Source of the DNA: Ectopseudomonas toyotomiensis | GTDB lineage: Bacteria; Pseudomonadota; Gammaproteobacteria; Pseudomonadales; Pseudomonadaceae | DNA length: 64,000 nucleotides | Assembly (NCBI RefSeq): GCF_900115695.1 | Contig: NZ_FOXK01000003.1 | Coordinates: 488,740-552,739 of the forward strand | Direction of reading: 5' to 3' | Part shown: positions 26,311 through 35,676 of the stretch, in pieces | How the letters are laid out: each line of letters starts with the position of its first letter | Position numbering within the stretch: the stretch's first letter is position 1 | The notes under the pieces: model-generated | Seen by the model: the letters and a program-made list of their open reading frames with translations, nothing else | The model's database searches: none | What the model was told of the DNA's origin: nothing | Translations under genes and position numbers: made by a program

Positions 26311-29300
26311 GACTGCGAGCTCCTGATCAATCGTTTCCAGTTTAGCCAGCGCCGAGCGCGAGGGGGCGACTGGCGATAGGCCAATGGTCCGGCGAGGGTC
26401 AGCCTTACATGGCAGCCGTGGCCGGGGGCGCTGTCGATATTAAGTGTGCCGCCAATCTTGGCGGCGCGTTCATACATGCCTTTCAGACCCCAGTGATCGA
26501 CCGGCTCTGCGCCCAGCAGGTACTCGGCCAGAAGGCCGCGGCCATCGTCGCTAACGTGCAGTGAAAACTGCCGGGGATGGTAATCCAGCTGTACGCGCAC
26601 ATGACGAGCCCTGGCATGACGAAAGGCATTGCTGACCGCCTCGCGGGCGAGTTGGCTGAGCTCGTCATGTACCACCGGGTGGAGGGAGCAGGGTGTGCCT
26701 GCGATCTCGACCCGATACTCGGTATCGGCATGTTCGTGCAATTGATCGAGCTCGCGCAGCGTTTGCGGCAAGTCGTTCGACGCCTCCTGTGCGTGGCGCA
26801 GGTTGCGCACCCGCTCACGACCTTCGGCGATCACCTGATCGGCACGATCCAGGGCATTCTCCAGTTTGCCTCGCGCCGGTTGATCGCCTGGCAGACTGTC
26901 TGCAGCGGCCTGCACGTGGAGCATCAGCCCCTGCACCCCTTGCAGCAAGGTGTCGTGTAGCTCGCGGGCGATGCGCTCACGCTCGTCGTGGCGTTCTTCC
27001 AGGCGTGTGCGCAGACGTTCGGCTGCGCGCTGCATGTTATTGCGATAGAGCAGATGCAGGATCAGCAGCATGACCAGCGCCACGCTCAGGATGAACAGCG
27101 GATGGCGGTAGAACACCTGGTCGATGCTGAAGCTGAGTTCGGCATCCTGCTCGCTGGCCACGCCATTCTGATTGAGCGCGCGTACGCGAAAGCGATAGTC
27201 GCCGGCGGGCAGGCCGGTATAGGTCGCCTCACGCTGACGTCCGGCGGAGTGCCATTCGCTGTCGAAACCATCGAGACGATAGAGAAAATGCAGGCCCTCC
27301 GGTGCGGACAGGCTCAGGGCACCGTAGTGGATGACCAGGCGTTTGCTGTCTGCGGGCAGGGTTGCTGGCGTTTGCAAGGAGATGGTCGCACCGTCAGCCA
27401 GTAACGAGTCGATACGCACCTTGGGCGGCTTGTAACTATGAATCTCCCGATCCGGACTCAAGCCGGCCACGCCGTTGCGGGTGACGAACCACAGGCGACC
27501 ATCACTACCGCGCACCGCTGTTGGCAGAGCGAGCACCTGGTGCGGGTCGTTGGCGAGCCCGCCTTGCAGATCGTAGGTACGGTAATGGATATGGTGCTTG
27601 GGATTGTTCAGCGCCTTTTCGATTTCTGCGGCCGGTAACTGAAAGACGCCACCTTTGCCGTGCAGCCAGAGATCTTCGCCCCGAGGACCGGTAACCGGGA
27701 TGATCGCGTAGAGATTGTCGAACAGCCCACTCTCACTCAGCGGCAGGTGCTGGAAACGCTTGCCATCGAAGCGCGCCAGGCCGCGTTGGCCACCGAACCA
27801 GCTGTGCTCCTGCGAATGGGCCATCGCCGTCACGTGGCCAATATCCAGCCCATCAGCGCTACCCCAATGGCGTTCGCCCTGGTCGTCATGGCTGACGATC
27901 AGGTTGTTGCGATAGCCGAACCAGCGCCTGCCATCAGGGGCGAGGGCAGAGCTCACCGGCATCAGTTGCGCTGGATCGTCGCTAGGGGCGGGAAGCTGTT
28001 GCCAGTCGCCATCGCGCAGCACGTAGAGGCCCTGTCGGTTGAGCGACAGCCAGAGCGCGCCCTGATCGTCGATCAGCAATGTGCGCACCGAGGAGTCCAG
28101 ATCACGCTCGACCGGCAGGACGGAGACTTTTTCTACCTGTTCACCAGTGCTGCGCCAGATTCCCTCGGAGCCGGCCAGCCATACCGAGCCGCCAGGGTCT
28201 TTGCTGATCGCGCTGATCGGTGTACGCAGCGGCAGCTTGTGCAAACCCTGTGCATCCAGGCGCATGAGCGGCAGGTTGCTGCTGGCCGCCCAGAGATTGC
28301 CGGCGTCATCGGCTGCAATTGCCAGGTTATTCGCCTGGGGCGGAAAACCTGCAGGGCGCAGAGGGCGTTCGCGCAGTCGATCAAGCCCGTTCTGCGTGCC
28401 GATCCACAGACTACCTTCGCTGTCTTCCAGCAGCGGCCAGGCGAAGTTGGAGCTAAGACCATCACGTGACGAAAGCCGCTCGATATCATCGAAGCTGCCG
28501 TTGCCATGCTCGTTGGGTTTGGCCACGTGCAGCAGACCGCCGCCAGCGGTGCTCAGCCAGAGGCAACCATGCCGGTCAAACAGCATGGCGTTGGCTCCTT
28601 CTCCAAGGGCTATATGGGTCGCCTGCAGTTGCGGCTGATCGATCTTTACCCGCAGCAGACTCTCGCGGTCGCGCTCGATCAACCACAATGCACCGTCGGC
28701 GGCTTGTGCGATCTGCCGAGTACGTTGGCTGCGTACGCCGGTGTCGTGCAGCTTCTGGGCGCCAGGGAGCAGCACGTAAAGTCGCTGTTCATCGGCCACC
28801 CAGAGACGGTCACTGCTGTCGACGAAGACGCTGTAGGCATTTTCGCCGAAAAAACCGTCTGCGATACCCAGTTGCTGCCAGCGTTTGCCATCGAAACGCA
28901 TCAGGCCGTCGTTGGCTGCAGCCCAGATGCTGCCGTCTGCCGTCTGCGCCAGGGCGTAGATCACGCCGCGGGCCAGATCGAAGCTGCTGGGGTGTTCCTC
29001 CACCGATGCGATCAGGTGAACGCCACCGTTGCGCAGGCCGACCCAAAGCCCGGCGTCGCTGGCCAGCAGGCTGGACACGATGCCCAGTTCATGACCAGCG
29101 GGCGTGCGATATCGGGTGAAATCGAAGCCGTCGAAGCGATACAGAGAGTCGTGAGTGCCCAGCCACAGGTAGCCGTCCCGGGCTTCGGCCAAAGCGCCGA
29201 TCTGGCTGGGGCTGTCGTCGTTGAGCGTCCAGCGCCGATGTTCCAGTTGCTGCTCCAGAGCACTTCTGTCGGCCAGCGCGGCAGCGCTGAAAAGCACCAG

Positions 29301-29399
29301 GCACAACAGGCTTGCCAGGACGCCGAGGCGAGCTTGTGGGGTGTTTGATTTAAAAACGTCCAACTTGGTTCTGAACCCATTCGATGCTGTAGTCGGCAA
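26307..29399 (-). CDS. Periplasmic beta-propeller sensor histidine kinase (Reg_prop/Y_Y_Y/HisKA_3)
   Basis: About 1030 residues. A signal peptide or anchor (LGVLASLLCLVLFSAAALA) is followed by two seven-bladed propellers made of Reg_prop repeats (e.g. LAEARDGYLWLGTHDSLYRF, LLEDSEGSLWIGTQNGLDRL). Then come a Y_Y_Y domain (YRLDGFDSEWHSAGRQ), one transmembrane helix (LFILSVALVMLLILHLLY), a HisKA_3 helix with ARELHDTLLQGVQGLM, and an ATPase (SDDGRGLL). This architecture resembles the sensors of Bacteroidetes glycan systems and some proteobacterial kinases. The start is uncertain: TTG at 29399 or TTG at 29363, both overlapping the end of the upstream hydrolase gene. The signal is unknown but should be periplasmic. 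Confidence 0.9.
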   Translation of the reverse strand: MPTTASNGFRTKLDVFKSNTPQARLGVLASLLCLVLFSAAALADRSALEQQLEHRRWTLNDDSPSQIGALAEARDGYLWLGTHDSLYRFDGFDFTRYRTPAGHELGIVSSLLASDAGLWVGLRNGGVHLIASVEEHPSSFDLARGVIYALAQTADGSIWAAANDGLMRFDGKRWQQLGIADGFFGENAYSVFVDSSDRLWVADEQRLYVLLPGAQKLHDTGVRSQRTRQIAQAADGALWLIERDRESLLRVKIDQPQLQATHIALGEGANAMLFDRHGCLWLSTAGGGLLHVAKPNEHGNGSFDDIERLSSRDGLSSNFAWPLLEDSEGSLWIGTQNGLDRLRERPLRPAGFPPQANNLAIAADDAGNLWAASSNLPLMRLDAQGLHKLPLRTPISAISKDPGGSVWLAGSEGIWRSTGEQVEKVSVLPVERDLDSSVRTLLIDDQGALWLSLNRQGLYVLRDGDWQQLPAPSDDPAQLMPVSSALAPDGRRWFGYRNNLIVSHDDQGERHWGSADGLDIGHVTAMAHSQEHSWFGGQRGLARFDGKRFQHLPLSESGLFDNLYAIIPVTGPRGEDLWLHGKGGVFQLPAAEIEKALNNPKHHIHYRTYDLQGGLANDPHQVLALPTAVRGSDGRLWFVTRNGVAGLSPDREIHSYKPPKVRIDSLLADGATISLQTPATLPADSKRLVIHYGALSLSAPEGLHFLYRLDGFDSEWHSAGRQREATYTGLPAGDYRFRVRALNQNGVASEQDAELSFSIDQVFYRHPLFILSVALVMLLILHLLYRNNMQRAAERLRTRLEERHDERERIARELHDTLLQGVQGLMLHVQAAADSLPGDQPARGKLENALDRADQVIAEGRERVRNLRHAQEASNDLPQTLRELDQLHEHADTEYRVEIAGTPCSLHPVVHDELSQLAREAVSNAFRHARARHVRVQLDYHPRQFSLHVSDDGRGLLAEYLLGAEPVDHWGLKGMYERAAKIGGTLNIDSAPGHGCHVRLTLAGPLAYRQSPPRARRWLNWKRLIRSSQS

Positions 29400-30087
29400 T
29401 TCTTTCCCAACCGGGTTCGGCGATCAGCCAGTGGCTGTAGCCGGGGAACTGCTTGAAGCTGGTGATGGCTGACGAGCCTCGGTGGCGACGATAAAGGGCG
29501 GCCACTACGTTGGCGCGAACGATGTGGGAACTGCCTGCAGCCAGCAGCAGCAGAGGTGCACGTTCGCCGTTGGTGAAATCGACGGTGCTACCGATGCCCA
29601 GCGCAGCCTCGACGAACACCCGGCCAGGCGCCGGAACGATGTGGCGCGCATAGGCGGCGCTTTGCTCTGCAGGTGTCAGCGTTTGCGCCATATTGCGCGC
29701 GAAATACTGCGGTGTCATGTACAGAAGGTCACGCCAACCCACCCAGGGCAACAACCATGGCCAGGTGCTATACAAGCCCAGCAAACCGGCGCGCGGTGGT
29801 AGTGGGTCGATGGCGATGCCGGCCTGACCCAGGCCGCGGTCGAGCAGCAACTGCACCAGCAGACCACCGAGGTCATGGCCAATCAGTAGCGGCGGCTGCT
29901 CCAGGCTGCGTACCAGTGTTTCGTAGTGGGCGAGGAGGGCGCTGATGCCGGGTTGGCGACCACCTTTGGCAACCGGCCAAGGCGGCGCCGTGCAGCAATA
30001 ACCGCAGGCGCTGAAGCGTCTCTGAAATGGCTCCCAGATCGCTGGTGTGAGCCAGGTGCCGTGAATGAACAGGGCGTGACGAGGCAT
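29350..30087 (-). CDS. Alpha/beta hydrolase with Asp nucleophile motif (dehalogenase/epoxide-hydrolase type)
   Basis: A 245-residue alpha/beta hydrolase starting MPRHALFIHGTWLTPAIW (oxyanion HGTW near residue 9). The nucleophile elbow reads GHDLGG with D72 in place of serine, as in haloalkane dehalogenases and epoxide hydrolases. The C-terminal histidine is probably in FPGYSHWLIAEPGWE. Asp-type nucleophiles suggest cleavage of C-halogen or epoxide bonds rather than carboxyl esters, but the substrate is unknown. Its 3' end overlaps the start of the sensor kinase gene, and it lies 44 bases after the MFS stop. Confidence 0.8.
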   Translation of the reverse strand: MPRHALFIHGTWLTPAIWEPFQRRFSACGYCCTAPPWPVAKGGRQPGISALLAHYETLVRSLEQPPLLIGHDLGGLLVQLLLDRGLGQAGIAIDPLPPRAGLLGLYSTWPWLLPWVGWRDLLYMTPQYFARNMAQTLTPAEQSAAYARHIVPAPGRVFVEAALGIGSTVDFTNGERAPLLLLAAGSSHIVRANVVAALYRRHRGSSAITSFKQFPGYSHWLIAEPGWERIADYSIEWVQNQVGRF

Positions 30088-30131
30088 GTTGCACTCAACC
30101 TGTCACGCCCTGGTTCGGGCAGCTGCCGTCC

Positions 30132-31736
30132 TCAGGGGGTGGCATGGAGCACATCCTTGGCTGGCATCAGAAAATGCTCGATATGCACGGGCACGTCCGG
30201 GCTCTGGAAATGCCTGGCAGCAGCCTCGATGCGTTGCTCGGCGCGCGTTACCCGACCGTGATGACGCAGGTGTTCGAGCCAGGACTCATCGAAGAAGAAC
30301 TCCTGCCAGTGCCGTGGATTCTCGCTGTTCTGTACCAGCCCCCAGGAGAACGCACCGTTGCGTCTGCGCATGCGGGCGACCTCGGCCATCGCCTGGCGGA
30401 AGTCGGCCGCATGCTCCGGAGCGATGTCGTACTGCAGGGTGACCATCACCGGGCCGCGTTCCAGATCGGCTTCGTCAGCCAGGATCGGCGCTGGCCAATG
30501 CAGCGATGGGGCGAGATCTTCGCTTTCGGTTACCGGCAGTGGGAAGTGCAGCGTCAGCAGCAAGCCCAGCGCCAGGCAACCAGCCGCGGCCAACAGCGCG
30601 ACGGAAATCGACGCCTGGCTGGCGACATAACCCCAGAGTGCACCACCAGCGGCCATGCTGCCGAAGAACACCAGGATATACACCGACAGCGCCCGGGCTC
30701 TCACCCAATCCGGCACCGAGGTCTGCGCGCTGACTTGCAGGCTCGACAGTACGGCGATCCACGCCGCGCCGCTGAGCAGCATCACCGGTAGCAGCACGGC
30801 GAAGTCACGCACCCATGCCAGGGCCAGCAGCACCAGTGCGTAAAGGACGCTGGCAATGGCCACCAGTTTGTTGACGCTGATGCGCTCACGCAGTTTGGGC
30901 AGCAGCATGGCGCCAAGTACTGCGCCGATACCAACGCTACCCAGAAGCAGGCCAAAGTCGCTGGCGCTGCCCTGCAGCTCGCCGCGCACGATCAACGGCA
31001 GCAACGACATGCCGGCGCTGGCGCCGACGAAGAACGCCGCCGCGCGCACCAGCACCGCCTGCAGCGGTTTTGATGCGCGGCTATAGCGCCAGCCGGCGCG
31101 CATGGCACCCAGCAGGCGCTCGGCCGGGAAGGCCGCAACCTGGCGCTCGCGCTTCCAGGTCAGCAGCACCGCCATCACTGCGAAGAACGACAGGGCATTG
31201 AGGGCGAAGGTCGCCCAGGGACCGCTCAAGCTGACCAGTACCCCGGCGATTGCCGGGCCGAGTGCGCGGGCGACATTGATGCCGAGGCTCGACAGGGCGA
31301 TGGCCGAGGGCAGGTCGCGCTTGCTTACCAGCTCCGGCGTCAGCGCCGACCAGGCCGGCATCATCAAGGCGGTACCGACGCCCATGGCCAGGGTCATACC
31401 CAGCAGCAGCCAGACCGTGGTCAGCCCGAGCAGGGTAAGCACGGCCAGCAGCGTCGCCACCGCCGCCATCCACAGCTGCACGCCGAGCAGATAGCGGCGC
31501 TTGTCGACGATATCGGCCATGGCCCCGGCCGGCAGCGCCAAAAGGAACATCGGCGCGGAGCCGGCGACCTGTACCAGTGCCACGTGCATGGGGTTGGCCG
31601 ACAGGCTGGTCATCAGCCAGCCGGCGCCGACTTCATGCATCCAGGTGCCGATGTTCGAGGCGATGCTGGCTAGCCACAGCCAGCGGAAGGTGACGTGGTT
31701 GAGTGCGCCCCAAGGAGATGGTTTTGCGGTGGGCAT
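30132..31736 (-). CDS. MFS transporter with C-terminal ABM-like ferredoxin-fold domain
   Basis: A 534-residue protein. Residues 1-~410 form a 12-helix MFS transporter of the enterobactin-exporter-like group (MFS_3). Residues ~425-530 are soluble and resemble an antibiotic-biosynthesis-monooxygenase dimeric alpha/beta barrel (VMVTLQYDIAPEHAADFRQ, FFDESWLEHLRHHGRVTRAE). The fusion is known in this family, but the role of the tail is not. The gene begins 2 bases after the porin stop, so it is surely co-transcribed. It probably moves a small organic compound across the inner membrane; direction unknown. Confidence 0.9.
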   Translation of the reverse strand: MPTAKPSPWGALNHVTFRWLWLASIASNIGTWMHEVGAGWLMTSLSANPMHVALVQVAGSAPMFLLALPAGAMADIVDKRRYLLGVQLWMAAVATLLAVLTLLGLTTVWLLLGMTLAMGVGTALMMPAWSALTPELVSKRDLPSAIALSSLGINVARALGPAIAGVLVSLSGPWATFALNALSFFAVMAVLLTWKRERQVAAFPAERLLGAMRAGWRYSRASKPLQAVLVRAAAFFVGASAGMSLLPLIVRGELQGSASDFGLLLGSVGIGAVLGAMLLPKLRERISVNKLVAIASVLYALVLLALAWVRDFAVLLPVMLLSGAAWIAVLSSLQVSAQTSVPDWVRARALSVYILVFFGSMAAGGALWGYVASQASISVALLAAAGCLALGLLLTLHFPLPVTESEDLAPSLHWPAPILADEADLERGPVMVTLQYDIAPEHAADFRQAMAEVARMRRRNGAFSWGLVQNSENPRHWQEFFFDESWLEHLRHHGRVTRAEQRIEAAARHFQSPDVPVHIEHFLMPAKDVLHATP

Positions 31737-31738
31737 GA

Positions 31739-33043
31739 TCAGAACAGGCCTTGTAATGGGTATTCGAGGGTGATGTAGAGCCGGTCGATGTCGGGCAAAT
31801 TCTGGGAGTTGTTGCCGCGGTGGCTGACATGGGCCAGGCTCATCCGCAGGCCTTTAGCCGAGCCGTGCTGTACCGTGTAACGCAGATCGATGTCACGTTC
31901 CCAGTGGCGGCCACCTGAAGCTGTTCTGTTCGATGCGTAGGCACCATCGGCAGGAGCGCGTGAACTGTCGATGCCGTGCCCGCGGATGTAGCGTGCCATT
32001 AGGTTCAGCCCGGTAATGCCGAATGCAGCGAAGTCCAGATCGTAACGGGCCTGCCAGGAGCGTTCCTGGGCGCCATTGAAGTCGGCGTACTTGACCGAGT
32101 TCGCCAGGTAGATCGAGTCACCACCGACAAAGTCAAAGGGCGTGTCGCCATTGACTCGCTGATAGGCGACGGTGAACTTCTGCGCGCCAAGTTGATAGCG
32201 CGTCAGCAGGCTGTAGGCCAGGGTATCAATGGCGCCTGCACGGGCCGCACCCTGGTCGTGGGTACGGTACAGATTGGTGTCCAAGGTCCAGTGACCGCGC
32301 TGGACTTTCAGATTCAGATATCCCTGGCGCCAGGTGTCCTCCAACTGCGCTGCATAGAGTGCTGCGCTGATGTCCTGGCTATCGAGCAGGCGAACACCGG
32401 CAAGCGTCATGGCGGCCCCCTGAGTCGAGGCACCTACGCCGCTGAAGTCGTCATGGGAAGAGCTGCCGTTCTGGTTCTTGAATCGTGTGAAACGCCCTGC
32501 CTGGAGCAACAGGCTGGGTGACAGCGTGCTGTCGAGCATCACTCCAGTGGCGTATTCCGGTTGCAGGCGCTTGTCGCCGGTATCGAATACCGGTGTCTCG
32601 ACCGTCATTTCGCCATAGCGCAGCAGGTGGTTGCCAGCGCGTAGTTTGAGGGCACCGCCGGCGGAGGCGTAGCCATGGCTGCGCCCCCGGGAGTCGACCG
32701 GCAACAAGCCGGTGCCGGCACGGCCGCGGCCACCGTCGAGCTTGATGCCGACGAAGCCATGCACATCGATGCCCAGCCCGACCGAACCTTCCGTGAAGCC
32801 AGAACGGAGGTTGCCGATGAAGCCTTGTGCCCATTCCTGCTGATAGCTGGGCCCTCCAGTGCCAGAATTATCGCGCAGGTCGTTGTTCAGGAAGTAGTTG
32901 CGCAGCAGCAAGTCCCATCTACCGTGCTCGTCGGCGACGTTTGCAATGGCCTGGCCGCCGCTGCCCACCAGGATTGCTCCCAGCAGCCAGCTCGTGGGAG
33001 CTGACCGCGGGCTGGCCAGGTTCAGAAGGCGAAGCACGAACAT
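31739..33043 (-). CDS. OprD-family outer-membrane porin
   Basis: A 434-residue porin. A signal peptide (SWLLGAILVGSGGQAIA) leads to the OprD N-terminus (LLLRNYFLNNDLRD, EWAQGFIGNLRSGFTEGSVG). Barrel motifs such as GLGIDVHGFVGIKLDGG and RYGEMTVETPVFDTGDKRL follow, with the C-terminal strand ITLEYPLQGLF ending in Phe. OprD porins take up specific small carboxylates or amino-acid-like nutrients. The ATG at 33041-33043 is preferred over a TTG 15 bases upstream. It overlaps the upstream amidohydrolase by 22 bases. Confidence 0.92.
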   Translation of the reverse strand: MFVLRLLNLASPRSAPTSWLLGAILVGSGGQAIANVADEHGRWDLLLRNYFLNNDLRDNSGTGGPSYQQEWAQGFIGNLRSGFTEGSVGLGIDVHGFVGIKLDGGRGRAGTGLLPVDSRGRSHGYASAGGALKLRAGNHLLRYGEMTVETPVFDTGDKRLQPEYATGVMLDSTLSPSLLLQAGRFTRFKNQNGSSSHDDFSGVGASTQGAAMTLAGVRLLDSQDISAALYAAQLEDTWRQGYLNLKVQRGHWTLDTNLYRTHDQGAARAGAIDTLAYSLLTRYQLGAQKFTVAYQRVNGDTPFDFVGGDSIYLANSVKYADFNGAQERSWQARYDLDFAAFGITGLNLMARYIRGHGIDSSRAPADGAYASNRTASGGRHWERDIDLRYTVQHGSAKGLRMSLAHVSHRGNNSQNLPDIDRLYITLEYPLQGLF

Positions 33044-35004
33044 CCGAAGGCACCCCAAAAGCCCTGGTGGTCGCTCACCGGTATGCTGCTGCGACGTGCG
33101 CGGTCATGCTGGTGGGCATGCACCGCGCAGGCACCGATGCACTGGTGGATGCTGGCAGCCATGGGCGCCGCTGTCGGCTTCCAGTGCCCTGGCACCATGG
33201 CCACCGGCGACCAGTCCGGCAGTACCGGCAGCGTCGGCGGGGCGAGCTTGTCGAACTCGCCGGTACCATGTACGACCTTGCCGCCGACGACGGTGAGTAC
33301 CGATTCCAACCACTTGATCTGCTCTTCCTCGATGCTGAAGAAGTCCGCGCTCAAGGCCACCAAGTCAGCCAACTGGCCCACCTTGATCTGGCCCTTCTTG
33401 CCCTGTTCGCTGGAGAACCAGGCGCTGCCGTGGGTGAACAGCTGCAGCGCGGTGGCGCGTGACAAGCCCTGTGGGTTGAGTGTGGTGCCACCGACCGTCT
33501 TACCGCTGACCAACCAGTACAGCGCGGTCCAGGGGTTGTAGCTGGCCACGCGGGTGGCGTCGGTGCCGCCGCCGACTGGTACGCCTTCGGCCAGCATGCG
33601 CTGAATCGGCGGGGTAGCTTCTGCGGCTTTGGCGCCGTAGCGGTCGATGAAGTACTCACCCTGGAAGGCCATGCGGTGCTGGATGGCGATGCCGCCGCCG
33701 AGCGCGCGTACGCGCTCGATATTGCGTGGGCTGATGGTCTCGGCGTGGTCGAACAGCCAGGGCAGGCCGTTGAACGGCATGTCGCGGTCGACGTTCTCGA
33801 ACACGTCGAGCATGCGCGAGATGGACTCGTCATAGGTGGCGTGCAGGCGGAATGGCCAGCGCTGCTCGACCAGATGACGCACCACTGGCTCAAGGTCGGC
33901 CTCCATGCTCGGTGCGAGGTCCGGGCGCGGCTGGACAAAGTCCTCGAAGTCGGCGGCGGAGAACACCAGCATTTCGCCCGCGCCGTTATGGCGGAGGAAA
34001 TCATCGCCCTGGTGCAGCTTGACGCTGCTGGTCCAGTTCTTGAAATCGGTCAGCTCTTCCTTGGGCTTCTGGGTGAACAGGTTGTAGGCGATGCGCACGG
34101 TGAGCTGATCCTTGTCGGCCAGCTCCTGGATCACCTGGTAGTCGTCCGGGTAGTTCTGATAGCCGCCACCGGCGTCGATGGCGCTGGTTACGCCCAGGCG
34201 GTTGAGCTCGCGCATGAACTGGCGGGTGGAGTTGACCTGATACTCCAGCGGCAGCTTCGGCCCCTTGGCCAGGGTGGCATAGAGGATCAGCGCATTGGGC
34301 CGGGCGATCAGCATGCCGGTGGGCTCGCCGCTGGCATCACGCTGGATCTCGCCGCCGGGCGGGTTCGGCGTGTTCTTGTCGTAGCCCACGGCGCGCAATG
34401 CCGCGCGGTTGAGCAGGGCGCGGTCGTAGAGGTGGAGGACGAACACCGGGGTGTCGGGCGCTGCCTTGTTCAGCTCATCCAGGGTCGGCAGACGTTTCTC
34501 GGCGAACTGGAACTCGGTCCAGCCACCGACCACGCGCACCCACTGCGGCGTCGGCGTGCGGTCGGCCTGGTCCTTGAGCATGCGCAGGGCGTCGGCCAGC
34601 GACGGCACGCCTTCCCAGCGCAGCTCGAGGTTGTAGTTGAGGCCGCCACGAATCAGGTGCAGGTGCGAGTCGTTGAGGCCGGGAATGACGGTGCGTTTCT
34701 GCAGGTCGATGACGCGGGTTGCATCGCCGCGCAGGGCCATGGCCTCGGCATCGCTGCCGACGGCGACGAAGCGCCCGTCCTTGATGGCCACGGCGCTGGC
34801 CTGGGGTTTTTCGCGGTCGACCGTGTGCAGGCGACCGTTGTAGAGAATGAGATCGGCGCTCATGTTGCCTCCTGATGAACTGACGGAAGAGTCGCTGGCC
34901 ATGGCCGCGAAGGGCAGGGCTGACCACAATGCCCCTGCCGCGCCAAGGACGCTGCTGGTAGCGAGAAAGTGGCGGCGTTTCGGGTCGGAGGGGTCCTGGC
35001 TCAT
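33022..35004 (-). CDS. Tat-exported amidohydrolase (YtcJ-like)
   Basis: A 660-residue enzyme from the ATG at 35002-35004. The N-terminus has a twin-arginine signal (DPKRRHFLATSSVLGAAGAL), so it is exported folded to the periplasm. The metal-dependent amidohydrolase region follows: LILYNGRLHTVD, VIPGLNDSHLHLIRGG (metal-binding HxH-like), later HATYDESI and GGGTDATRVASYNPW, ending with the composite beta-sandwich (GQLADLVALS). The YtcJ group cleaves amides, imides or carbamates of mostly unknown type. An in-frame upstream extension of 150 codons is non-coding. Its start overlaps the stop of the membrane ABM gene (ATGA). Confidence 0.9.
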   Translation of the reverse strand: MSQDPSDPKRRHFLATSSVLGAAGALWSALPFAAMASDSSVSSSGGNMSADLILYNGRLHTVDREKPQASAVAIKDGRFVAVGSDAEAMALRGDATRVIDLQKRTVIPGLNDSHLHLIRGGLNYNLELRWEGVPSLADALRMLKDQADRTPTPQWVRVVGGWTEFQFAEKRLPTLDELNKAAPDTPVFVLHLYDRALLNRAALRAVGYDKNTPNPPGGEIQRDASGEPTGMLIARPNALILYATLAKGPKLPLEYQVNSTRQFMRELNRLGVTSAIDAGGGYQNYPDDYQVIQELADKDQLTVRIAYNLFTQKPKEELTDFKNWTSSVKLHQGDDFLRHNGAGEMLVFSAADFEDFVQPRPDLAPSMEADLEPVVRHLVEQRWPFRLHATYDESISRMLDVFENVDRDMPFNGLPWLFDHAETISPRNIERVRALGGGIAIQHRMAFQGEYFIDRYGAKAAEATPPIQRMLAEGVPVGGGTDATRVASYNPWTALYWLVSGKTVGGTTLNPQGLSRATALQLFTHGSAWFSSEQGKKGQIKVGQLADLVALSADFFSIEEEQIKWLESVLTVVGGKVVHGTGEFDKLAPPTLPVLPDWSPVAMVPGHWKPTAAPMAASIHQCIGACAVHAHQHDRARRSSIPVSDHQGFWGAFGCSCFAF

Positions 35005-35579
35005 GATCGATCCTCGTCTACGGTTGGGTTCAGCCAGGCGTCGAACAGCCGCGTGGCCATGGGCATGAACAGGTACACCACGAGCAGGACGATGCTCAGG
35101 GTGATCACGACGTTGCTCGGCAGGTAACCGCCGAGCCAGGGAATGCGCTGGAACAGCGGTTGCCAGAGCAACGGCACCAGCAGGCTCAGCGGCAGGATCA
35201 CCAGGAAGGTGACGCAGGCCTGTTTCCAGCGGGGCGGTGGCGCTTGCGCGCTTTCCGGCATGAACCAGAATTCCTTGTTCTCGGCGATTTCCAGCTGATC
35301 GCCGGCGCGCAGCAGTGGCTCGACTTCGGCTATCAACTGACGTCGTTGTTCCGATTCGATCCAGTTCTGCAACTGTTGCAGACTGGCGAAGCGCAGCACG
35401 CAGGTGAATTGCGCCACGCAGGGCTGACGGCTGCGTACCACGTCCACGCCGAGGTGGCCGGGGCATTGGCTGGCGGTGGCGATGATGCGCCGCAACCAGG
35501 CCTCGTAATGTGGCACGTGGCTGGGGCGAACCTGATGGCGCACCACCAGGGTGACGGTTTCCGCTTGCGTCTCGCTCAT
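35001..35579 (-). CDS. ABM-domain protein with two transmembrane helices
   Basis: A 192-residue protein: an N-terminal antibiotic-biosynthesis-monooxygenase-like barrel (VTLVVRHQVRPSHVPHYEAW, HLGVDVVRSRQ, WFMPES) followed by two hydrophobic helices (ACVTFLVILPLSLLVPLLW and VVITLSIVLLVVYLFMP). The start is the ATG at 35577-35579. It overlaps the amidohydrolase start by 4 bases. The family is widespread and poorly characterised; here the helices would hold the barrel at the inner membrane. It is one of three ABM-fold units in the window. Confidence 0.85.
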   Translation of the reverse strand: MSETQAETVTLVVRHQVRPSHVPHYEAWLRRIIATASQCPGHLGVDVVRSRQPCVAQFTCVLRFASLQQLQNWIESEQRRQLIAEVEPLLRAGDQLEIAENKEFWFMPESAQAPPPRWKQACVTFLVILPLSLLVPLLWQPLFQRIPWLGGYLPSNVVITLSIVLLVVYLFMPMATRLFDAWLNPTVDEDRS

Positions 35580-35676
35580 GCTGGAGACTCTGCTCGAGGC
35601 CTTGGTCTTGTCGATCCAGCGGCGCGCACCAATGCGCGCCACTGGTCGAGTCGGGGGCGTTTCCGCCGTCATTGGC

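Noticed and set aside
33022..35466. An 814-codon open frame beginning 462 bases before the amidohydrolase
   Set aside because: The first ~150 codons are low-complexity Arg/Ala/Pro from antisense GC bias; the real protein starts at 35004 with a Tat signal.
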